A DNA stretch of 8,241 nucleotides from an uncultured Sphingomonadales bacterium (lineage in GTDB: Bacteria; Pseudomonadota; Alphaproteobacteria; Sphingomonadales; Sphingomonadaceae): the NCBI GenBank assembly GCA_937898535.1, contig CALDKP010000137.1:1-8241 (forward strand), read 5' to 3'. Of this stretch, positions 1 through 5,503 are shown one piece after another; within the stretch, counting starts at the first letter, position 1, and every line of letters begins with the position of its first letter. The notes below the pieces were generated by a model that worked only from the letters and a program-made list of their open reading frames with translations, was not told the origin of the DNA and did not search any database. Position numbers and translations under genes: made by a program.

Positions 1-3
1 CCC

Positions 4-1137
4 TTGTCCACCCCGTCCGCCACCCCGCTCCTGACCACCCCGCTCACCCAGGCGCACATCGACTTGGGCGCGCGGATGGTCGAGTTTGCCGGCTATCATA
101 TGCCGATCCAATATGAAGGCATCATGGCCGAACATATTTGGACGCGCGAGAACGCAGGGCTATTCGACGTCAGCCATATGGGGCAGCTGATGCTGACCGG
201 CGACGGCGCGGCCGAAGCGCTTGAGGCGATGGTGCCCGGCGACATATCCGCGCTTAACGAGGGCAAGATGCGTTACTCGCTGCTTCTGGATGAAGACGGC
301 GGCGTGCTGGACGACATGATGATTACGGCTGTGCCTATGGGGCTGTATGTGGTCGTCAATGGCGCGGTGAAATGGGATGATATGGGCCATCTGCGGGACC
401 ATTTGCCCGATGAGATCACCATCAACCATATGGATGACCGCGCATTGCTGGCGTTACAAGGTCCAAAGGCCGTGGATGCGCTAGTCCGCGTCGTTCCCGG
501 CGTCGACGCGCTCTATTTCATGGAAGCGGGGTCATTTTTCTGGGGACCCAAGACCGATCCTGAGCCGCTGTGGATCAGCCGTTCGGGGTACACCGGCGAA
601 GATGGCTTCGAAATTTCGGTTCCTGCGGCCCATGCAAAGGCACTTGCGGACCAAATCTGCGCGCAGCCTGAAGTAAAGCCCATTGGCCTTGGTGCACGCG
701 ATTCCTTGCGGCTTGAGGCGGGATTGCCGCTGTACGGCCATGACATGAACCCCGAATTTGACCCTGTCGAAGCCAGCGCCGCATTCGCAGTGTCGAAGCG
801 CCGCCGTGCCGAGGGCGGGTTTTTCGGGTCTGACCGCATCCTGAATGCCTTGGCCAATGGCCCCGCACGCAAGCTCGTTGGGCTTTCGGTCGAGGGCAAG
901 ATGCCCGTGCGCGAAGGCGCACCTGTTTTTGCAGGCGATATGCAAGTCGGCGTCATTACGTCCGGCGGATTTGGCCCAAGCGTCGGCGCGCCGATTGCCA
1001 TGGGCTATATTGACGCTGGCCATAACGCAACCGGCAGCACGCTTGAGGCGGAGGTGCGCGGCAAGCGCGTGTCCGTCACCGTTTCATCCTTACCCTTCGT
1101 CCCACATCATTATCATCGCAAAGGAGCGCACACATGA
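4..1137 (+). CDS. gcvT: Aminomethyltransferase (glycine cleavage system T-protein)
   Basis: The T-protein takes the aminomethyl group from the lipoyl arm of GcvH, releases ammonia and forms 5,10-methylene-tetrahydrofolate in the cytoplasm. The 377 residues from the TTG at base 4 fit the usual family length. Visible family motifs are GARMVEFAGYHMPIQYEGI (22-40), AGLFDVSHMGQL (51-62), the folate-site segment GGVLDDMMIT (99-108; D103/D104 include the conserved catalytic-region aspartate), SRSGYTGEDGFEI (192-204), GLGARDSLRLEAGLPLYGHDM split around 228-248, and the C-terminal PFVPHHYHRKG. The frame is open to base 1, so the start is unsure: TTG at 4 gives a plausible N-terminus, but a start just outside the window is equally possible. 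The stop overlaps the gcvH start by ATGA. Any upstream promoter or glycine riboswitch would lie outside the window. Identification is firm; only the start is doubtful. Confidence 0.95.
   Translation: MSTPSATPLLTTPLTQAHIDLGARMVEFAGYHMPIQYEGIMAEHIWTRENAGLFDVSHMGQLMLTGDGAAEALEAMVPGDISALNEGKMRYSLLLDEDGGVLDDMMITAVPMGLYVVVNGAVKWDDMGHLRDHLPDEITINHMDDRALLALQGPKAVDALVRVVPGVDALYFMEAGSFFWGPKTDPEPLWISRSGYTGEDGFEISVPAAHAKALADQICAQPEVKPIGLGARDSLRLEAGLPLYGHDMNPEFDPVEASAAFAVSKRRRAEGGFFGSDRILNALANGPARKLVGLSVEGKMPVREGAPVFAGDMQVGVITSGGFGPSVGAPIAMGYIDAGHNATGSTLEAEVRGKRVSVTVSSLPFVPHHYHRKGAHT
1121..1126 (+). promoter_or_regulatory. Ribosome binding site of gcvH
   Basis: AAGGAG lies 7 bases before the ATG at 1134, inside the last codons of gcvT. 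It supports the ATG at 1134 and shows that gcvH has its own strong Shine-Dalgarno sequence as well as the ATGA overlap. A strong site fits a carrier protein that is usually needed in excess over the enzymes. Confidence 0.75.
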
Positions 1138-1505
1138 CCCGTTATTTCACCGAAGATCATGAGTGGATCGACGTCGATGGCGACAGCGCCACGGTCGGCA
1201 TCACCGACTATGCACAAAGCCAGTTGGGCGACATCGTGTTCGCTGAAGTCCCCGCCACCGGCGCGACGCTGAAAAAAGGCGGCGATGCTGCGGTTGTGGA
1301 ATCGGTCAAAGCCGCGTCAGATGTCTATGCACCGGTCAGCGGCACCGTGATTGAAGGCAATGATGCGTTGGAAGGCGACCCCGCGCTGGTGAACAGCGAT
1401 CCCGAAGGCGAGGGCTGGTTCTTCAAAATCACGCTCAGCGACACCAGCGAACTCGACAGCCTGATGGACGCCGCCGCGTATAAGGCATTTGTCGACGGTC
1501 TATGA
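1134..1505 (+). CDS. gcvH: Glycine cleavage system H-protein (lipoyl carrier)
   Basis: GcvH is the small mobile carrier that shuttles the methylamine group of glycine from the P-protein to the T-protein on a lipoyl-lysine. At 123 residues it has the standard family length. The lipoylation motif is clear: AAVVESVKAASDVYAPVSG (52-70), with K59 as the expected lipoyl-lysine. The N-terminal YFTEDHEWI and the GITDYAQSQLGDIVFAEVP block (22-40) are also characteristic, as is the C-terminal GEGWFFKI. The ATG at 1134 is set by the AAGGAG site 7 bases upstream and overlaps the gcvT stop. Its own stop overlaps the next start, ATG at 1502, again as ATGA. The next gene is not gcvPA, as would be expected, but a lipoprotein gene. 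Confidence 0.97.
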   Translation: MTRYFTEDHEWIDVDGDSATVGITDYAQSQLGDIVFAEVPATGATLKKGGDAAVVESVKAASDVYAPVSGTVIEGNDALEGDPALVNSDPEGEGWFFKITLSDTSELDSLMDAAAYKAFVDGL

Positions 1506-1936
1506 AGACCTACCTCGCCCTCATTGTGCCACTGGCAATTCTGGCAGGCTGCGCCAAGCCAGTGCCGAAAAACCCGGTTTTGGTCGCGGATGTTATTGAC
1601 AATATCCACGCTTGGGATGGTGAAACCGTTACCGTTCACGGCTGGCTCGGGCAGTGCCAGCGGCTTAGCTGCAACCTTTACTCGAGTTTATCCGATGCGA
1701 TAATCGTCGCTTCGCAAAGGCCCGAACAAGCCAAGCTTAGTGCTGCGATAGACGGAATTTCCATCGGTTCGACCAAGAAATTCGATCAGGCTGCCGCTCC
1801 GCTACAATTTAGCGAGGTCACTGTTCGCGGAATAGTGAGCGATGAGTGCCACGGCTGGATGGTCGATTGCATGGATAGAGCTTCAGATATTTACCCAATA
1901 TCGATCAAATCAATTTCTCCCATAAAGGTGAACTGA
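1502..1936 (+). CDS. Small predicted lipoprotein inserted in the gcv operon
   Basis: I do not recognise this 144-residue protein as a named family. It starts with a short lipoprotein signal: M-K, a hydrophobic stretch (5-15) and the lipobox LAGC (14-17), so C17 should be lipidated and the protein membrane-anchored outside the cytoplasm. Residue 18 is alanine, not aspartate, so under the enterobacterial +2 rule it would go to the outer membrane. The segment NIHAWDGETVTVHGWLGQC (34-52) resembles the first strands of small OB-fold proteins (D-G-x-x-V-x-V-x-G); this fold is only an inference. Four further cysteines, C52, C57, C116 and C123, could form disulphides. It overlaps gcvH by ATGA, has no good Shine-Dalgarno sequence, and ends one base before gcvPA, so translation is probably coupled. 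Hand-counted G+C is about 51%, against about 60% in adjacent gcvH, and it uses five ATA codons plus AGA, AGG, TTA and CTA, which suggests later acquisition or weaker codon selection. No role in glycine cleavage is evident. Confidence 0.8.
   Translation: MKTYLALIVPLAILAGCAKPVPKNPVLVADVIDNIHAWDGETVTVHGWLGQCQRLSCNLYSSLSDAIIVASQRPEQAKLSAAIDGISIGSTKKFDQAAAPLQFSEVTVRGIVSDECHGWMVDCMDRASDIYPISIKSISPIKVN
1924..1930 (+). promoter_or_regulatory. Ribosome binding site of gcvPA
   Basis: AAAGGTG sits 7 bases before the ATG at 1938 and lies within the last codons of the lipoprotein gene. It supports the chosen gcvPA start. Confidence 0.6.
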
Positions 1937-1937
1937 A

Positions 1938-3296
1938 ATGCGTTATCTACCGCTCACCCCATCCGACCGTCAGGCCATGCTTGGTGTCATCGGGGCAAAA
2001 TCGATCGATGATTTGTTCGCCGATGTGCCTGCGGAGGCGCAACTGGACGGGCAGATCCATGGCTTGCCCAACCATGCCAGCGAAATGGCGGTGGAACGGC
2101 ATTTTTCAAATCTCGCGCGGCAAAACATGACCGCGTCGCACACGCCCTTCTTTCTGGGGGCAGGCGCGTACAAGCATCATGTCCCTGCAAGTGTTGACCA
2201 TATCATCCAGCGCGGCGAATTCCTGACGGCTTATACGCCGTATCAGCCCGAAATCGCGCAGGGCACGCTGCAAATGCTGTTCGAATTCCAGACGCAGGTT
2301 GCGCGGCTGTTCGGTTGCGATGTTGCCAACGCATCGATGTACGATGGTTCGACCGCATGTTGGGAAGCCATTGGCATGGCTGGCCGCATCACGAAGCGCA
2401 GCAAAGCGGTCCTCTCGTCGGGGCTGCACCCGCATTATGTCAGCGTGGCCAAAACGATGGCGCAATATACCGGCGATACGCTCGATACTGCCTTGCCGGA
2501 GCTTTCGTCTGCCACCGATAGCGCACGCTTGCTGGGTGCCATCGACGACCAAACAAGCTGCGTTGTTGTGCAGTATCCCGATATTCTGGGCCGGATCGAA
2601 GATGTGTCGGCGATTGCGGCCAAGGCGCATGAACATGGCGCGCTGCTGATTGCTGTGGTTACGGAGCCTGTCGCCTTGGGTGCAATCAAGGCGCCGGGTG
2701 AAATGGGCGCAGACATTGTTGTGGGTGAGGGGCAGTCGCTTGGCGTCGGTCTTCAGTTTGGCGGACCTTATGTCGGGCTGTTTGCGTGCAAGGAAAAGTT
2801 CGTTCGCCAAATGCCCGGTCGCTTGTGCGGTGAGACTGTGGATGCCGAGGGCAAGCGCGGTTTCGTGCTGACGCTGTCCACGCGCGAACAGCATATTCGC
2901 CGTGAAAAGGCGACGTCAAATATCTGCACAAATTCAGGCCTTTGTGCATTGGCCTTTAGCATTCACCTAACATTGTTAGGTGAAAAAGGGCTGCGCGGTT
3001 TGGCGGAACTCAATCACGGGCTTGCGGTTCAAGCCGCCGACCGGCTTTCGCAAATCGCTGGCGTTGAAGTCGTCAACGACACATTTTTCAACGAATTCAC
3101 CTTGAAGCTGCCAAAGGAAGCCCGCCCCGTCGTGCGGGCATTGGCCGACCGGAGAGTCTTGGGCGGCGTTTCCTTAGGGCGTTTGTATCCCGATGTAGAC
3201 GCGCTCGCCAATGGACTGGTCGTCGCGGTGACCGAAGCCGCGACCATGGAGGATGTGGAAACATTTGCCGCCGCATTGCAGGAGGTGTTGGCATGA
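1938..3296 (+). CDS. gcvPA: Glycine dehydrogenase (decarboxylating) subunit 1
   Basis: This is the N-terminal half of the split P-protein. Together with GcvPB it decarboxylates glycine with pyridoxal phosphate and loads the aminomethyl group onto lipoylated GcvH. Its 452 residues match the usual subunit-1 length. Family signatures are RYLPLTPSDRQAML near the start, FLGAGAYKHHVPASVDHII (72-90), the segment FLTAYTPYQPEIAQGTLQ (95-112), MYDGSTACWEA (134-144), the GEGQSLGVGLQFGGPYVGLFA region in the middle and a TREQHIRREKATSNICTN block. The PLP-binding lysine is not in this subunit but in GcvPB. The ATG at 1938 has AAAGGTG 7 bases upstream and lies one base after the lipoprotein stop. The stop overlaps the gcvPB start by ATGA, which fits the need for equal amounts of the two subunits. 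A perfect inverted repeat lies inside the gene at 2962-2984. Confidence 0.96.
   Translation: MRYLPLTPSDRQAMLGVIGAKSIDDLFADVPAEAQLDGQIHGLPNHASEMAVERHFSNLARQNMTASHTPFFLGAGAYKHHVPASVDHIIQRGEFLTAYTPYQPEIAQGTLQMLFEFQTQVARLFGCDVANASMYDGSTACWEAIGMAGRITKRSKAVLSSGLHPHYVSVAKTMAQYTGDTLDTALPELSSATDSARLLGAIDDQTSCVVVQYPDILGRIEDVSAIAAKAHEHGALLIAVVTEPVALGAIKAPGEMGADIVVGEGQSLGVGLQFGGPYVGLFACKEKFVRQMPGRLCGETVDAEGKRGFVLTLSTREQHIRREKATSNICTNSGLCALAFSIHLTLLGEKGLRGLAELNHGLAVQAADRLSQIAGVEVVNDTFFNEFTLKLPKEARPVVRALADRRVLGGVSLGRLYPDVDALANGLVVAVTEAATMEDVETFAAALQEVLA
2962..2984 (+). repeat. Perfect 10-bp inverted repeat (hairpin) inside gcvPA
   Basis: TTCACCTAAC, a 3-base loop ATT, then GTTAGGTGAA: a perfect stem of 10 pairs. 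It spans codons for I342 to E349 of GcvPA, in the stretch SIHLTLLGEKGL. Four A residues follow on the + strand and no T-run follows on either strand, so it is not an intrinsic terminator. The repeat depends on the codons CTA, TTG and TTA for leucine, two of which are rare in this G+C-rich sequence. Confidence 0.75.
3280..3287 (+). promoter_or_regulatory. Ribosome binding site of gcvPB
   Basis: AGGAGGTG lies 5 bases before the ATG at 3293, inside the end of gcvPA. It is a near-perfect anti-16S match and the strongest Shine-Dalgarno sequence in the window. It fixes the gcvPB start and should keep the two P-protein subunits in balance alongside the ATGA coupling. Confidence 0.75.
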
Positions 3297-4864
3297 GCAC
3301 AATCAATCAAAGCGGTTGGAAGCCCGAAATGGGCAGCGCAGGCGAAACCGGCCCCGCGACCTATACCGGCAACAAGGCGCTGATGCTGGAAGAGGCTTTG
3401 ATTTTCGAAATCGGCACGACCGGAACTACCGGCGTTGATCTGGCCGACGCACCGAAGGTCACGCCGCGCCTTGGCAATTTGGCCCGTCATCGCGACATTG
3501 GCCTTCCCGGCCTGTCTGAACCCGAAACGGTGCGGCATTATACGCGCCTTAGCCGTCAGAATTATGCCATCGACTTGGGCTTCTTCCCGCTGGGCAGCTG
3601 CACGATGAAGCATAACCCGCGGCTGAATGAAAAAGTCGCGCGGATGGAAGGCTTTGCCGATGTCCACCCGCTGCAGCCCGTTGAAACGGTGCAAGGTGCA
3701 TTGGCGGTGATAAACGAGCTGGCGGTTTGGCTGATAAAACTTACCGGCATGCATGGCGTAGCCATGACGCCGAAAGCGGGCGCGCACGGCGAACTGTGCG
3801 GCATCCTTGCTATCAAAGCTGCACTCGAAGCGCGCGGCGACCCGCGCAGCGTTATCCTCGTCCCCGAAAGCGCGCATGGCACCAACCCGGCGACGGCGGC
3901 CTTTGCCGGTTATGCGGTCGAGAATATTCCGGCCACGTCGGAAGGCCGCGTCGATTTGGCTGCGCTGGAGGCACGGCTTGGTCCTGATGTTGCTGGCGTG
4001 ATGATCACCAATCCCAACACCTGCGGCCTGTTCGAGCGCGACATGAAAGCGATCTCAGATGCGGTCCATGCCGCCGGTGGCTATGTCTATTGCGATGGCG
4101 CGAACTTTAACGCCATCGTCGGCCGGGTACGCCCGGGCGATCTCGGTATCGATGCGATGCACATCAACTTACATAAGACTTTCTCTACCCCGCACGGTGG
4201 TGGCGGTCCGGGTTCGGGACCGGTCGTTTTATCGGAAGCATTGTCACCTTATGGTCCGTTACCATTTACCGAGCGTCACGCAGACGGGCACTATACGCTG
4301 GTCGAAGAAGAAACGGCCAACGAGCGCCATCCGCACAGTTTCGGCCGCATGACGGCCTTCCATGGCCAAATGGGCATGTTCACGCGCGCTTTGTCCTACA
4401 TCATGTCGCATGGTGCCGATGGTTTGCGTCAGGTTGCCGAAGACGCAGTGTTGAACGCCAATTACATCTTGCGCAGTCTTGAGGATGTGCTTGATGCGCC
4501 CTTTGCGCATAGCGGGCCATGTATGCATGAGGCGTTGTTCAGCGACAATGGCATGGCTGAGGGCTTCTCCACGCTCGATATCGCCAAGGGCCTGATTGAC
4601 GAAGGTTATCACCCGATGACGGTCTATTTCCCGCTTGTCGTGCATGGCGCGATGTTGATTGAGCCGACTGAGACCGAAAGCAAGGCCACGCTTGACCAGT
4701 TTATCGGCGCGATGCGCTCGGTCGTGCAACGGGCAAAAGCAGGGGATCCCATGCTGAAATCTGCGCCGCATCACGCGCCACGTCGCCGCCTGGATGAAAC
4801 CCAAGCTGCGCGTAAGCCCGTGCTTATATGGCGCGAACCCGAACAGGCAGTTGCGGCGGAATGA
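3293..4864 (+). CDS. gcvPB: Glycine dehydrogenase (decarboxylating) subunit 2, PLP-binding
   Basis: This is the catalytic, pyridoxal-phosphate-carrying half of the split P-protein, which pairs with GcvPA in the cytoplasm to decarboxylate glycine. It has 523 residues, within the usual range. The PLP site is clear: HINLHKTFSTPHGGGGPGSGP (290-310), with K295 as the Schiff-base lysine and the glycine-rich loop after it. Other signatures are FFPLGSCTMKHNPRLNEKV (97-115), AMTPKAGAHGELCG (157-170), ILVPESAHGTNPATA (188-202), VMITNPNTCGLFE (236-248) and YCDGANFNAIVG (266-277). The C-terminal tail with RRRLDETQAARKPVLIW fits alphaproteobacterial members, from memory of the family. The start is set by AGGAGGTG upstream and the ATGA overlap with gcvPA. 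The stop overlaps the next gene's ATG at 4861. Confidence 0.97.
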   Translation: MSTINQSGWKPEMGSAGETGPATYTGNKALMLEEALIFEIGTTGTTGVDLADAPKVTPRLGNLARHRDIGLPGLSEPETVRHYTRLSRQNYAIDLGFFPLGSCTMKHNPRLNEKVARMEGFADVHPLQPVETVQGALAVINELAVWLIKLTGMHGVAMTPKAGAHGELCGILAIKAALEARGDPRSVILVPESAHGTNPATAAFAGYAVENIPATSEGRVDLAALEARLGPDVAGVMITNPNTCGLFERDMKAISDAVHAAGGYVYCDGANFNAIVGRVRPGDLGIDAMHINLHKTFSTPHGGGGPGSGPVVLSEALSPYGPLPFTERHADGHYTLVEEETANERHPHSFGRMTAFHGQMGMFTRALSYIMSHGADGLRQVAEDAVLNANYILRSLEDVLDAPFAHSGPCMHEALFSDNGMAEGFSTLDIAKGLIDEGYHPMTVYFPLVVHGAMLIEPTETESKATLDQFIGAMRSVVQRAKAGDPMLKSAPHHAPRRRLDETQAARKPVLIWREPEQAVAAE

Positions 4865-5490
4865 CATCGCCGCAGCCTTTTGTGTTTGAACGCGGCCCCG
4901 AGGTAAAGCGGCACGCGCCAGCGACTGTGCGGAATCGCGATGCGATAGGGGAAGCGCTTGCAAAACTGCTTCCAGAGAGCGGGCTCGTGCTGGAAATTGC
5001 GAGTGGCACAGGCGAACATGTCGTGCACTTTGCCAAGCTGTTCCCCGCGTTGACATGGCAGCCAACCGACCCCGATCCCATCGCTGTGGCGTCGATTGAC
5101 GCCTGGCGTGCGGATGAGAATGCGGCGAATGTCTTACCTGCGATGTTGCTGGATGCCGCGTCCGACTGGCCCATTACTGAGGCCAATGCGGTGCTGTGCA
5201 TCAACATGGCGCATATCAGCCCATGGGCGGCTACGGTTGGATTGCTGCGCAATGCCGCCCGAACGCTTGGCCCGCCCGATCCGCTGTGTATCTATGGGCC
5301 ATTCCGCCAGCGCGATGTTCCCCTTGCGGAGAGCAATGCGGCATTTGATGCGTCATTGCGCCAACAAAACCACGAATGGGGTCTGCGCTCCGTGGAGAAT
5401 ATCAGCGAAACCGCCGGTGAGAATGGCTTGCGTCTCGACCAGATCGTCGAAATGCCCGCAAACAATCTGTTGCTGGTCTTCCGTGCCTAG
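4861..5490 (+). CDS. DUF938 family SAM-dependent methyltransferase
   Basis: A predicted class I methyltransferase of the DUF938 family (related to eukaryotic METTL26); its substrate is unknown. From the ATG at 4861 it has 209 residues, typical for the family. Visible blocks are KRHAPATVRNRDAI (16-29), the SAM-binding glycine motif VLEIASGTGEHVVHFA (43-58), WQPTDPDP (66-73), the core motif AVLCINMAHISPWAAT (110-125), IYGPFRQ (144-150), SNAAFDASLR (158-167) and the C-terminal VEMPANNLLLVFR (196-208). The frame is open further upstream to an ATG at 4828, but the ATG at 4861 overlaps the gcvPB stop as ATGA, like the other junctions here, and the family N-terminus fits it. The upstream Shine-Dalgarno (GGCGGA right at the start) is poor, so coupling to gcvPB is likely. 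It is the last gene of the operon. A link to one-carbon metabolism through SAM is possible but is only suggested by position. Confidence 0.9.
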   Translation: MTSPQPFVFERGPEVKRHAPATVRNRDAIGEALAKLLPESGLVLEIASGTGEHVVHFAKLFPALTWQPTDPDPIAVASIDAWRADENAANVLPAMLLDAASDWPITEANAVLCINMAHISPWAATVGLLRNAARTLGPPDPLCIYGPFRQRDVPLAESNAAFDASLRQQNHEWGLRSVENISETAGENGLRLDQIVEMPANNLLLVFRA

Positions 5491-5503
5491 GTCCTGACCC
5501 TAG
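5487..5503. other. Small imperfect palindrome spanning two convergent stop codons
   Basis: CTAGG (5487-5491) and CCTAG (5499-5503) form a 5-bp stem around a 7-base loop. The left arm contains the TAG stop of the methyltransferase and the right arm contains the TAG stop of the - strand gene. Only 9 bases (5491-5499) separate the two reading frames. No T-run follows on either strand, so it does not look like a working intrinsic terminator. The symmetry may simply follow from CTAG being its own reverse complement. Confidence 0.35.

Noticed and set aside
1..3. Glycine riboswitch or promoter ahead of gcvT
   Set aside because: Only three bases lie before the first possible start, so nothing upstream can be assessed.
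2106..2894. Long - strand open frame of 262 codons opposite gcvPA
   Set aside because: It lies fully antisense to a well-supported gcvPA, is rich in R, H and A as expected of a G+C-rich shadow frame, and shows no known motif.
2962..2990. Intrinsic terminator inside gcvPA
   Set aside because: The stem is perfect, but it is followed by A residues on the + strand and by no T-run on the - strand, and the gene continues through it in a conserved frame.
3029..3877. Long - strand open frame of 282 codons opposite the gcvPA/gcvPB junction
   Set aside because: Antisense shadow of two real genes, with no recognisable domain and no sensible Shine-Dalgarno context.
4828..4860. Longer N-terminus for the methyltransferase starting at the ATG at 4828
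   Set aside because: It would add 11 residues overlapping gcvPB that do not match the family start. The ATG at 4861 forms the same ATGA overlap seen at the other junctions.
4259..5065. Long - strand open frame of 268 codons opposite gcvPB and the methyltransferase
   Set aside because: It crosses antisense over two conserved genes, and its composition is typical of a reverse-frame shadow.
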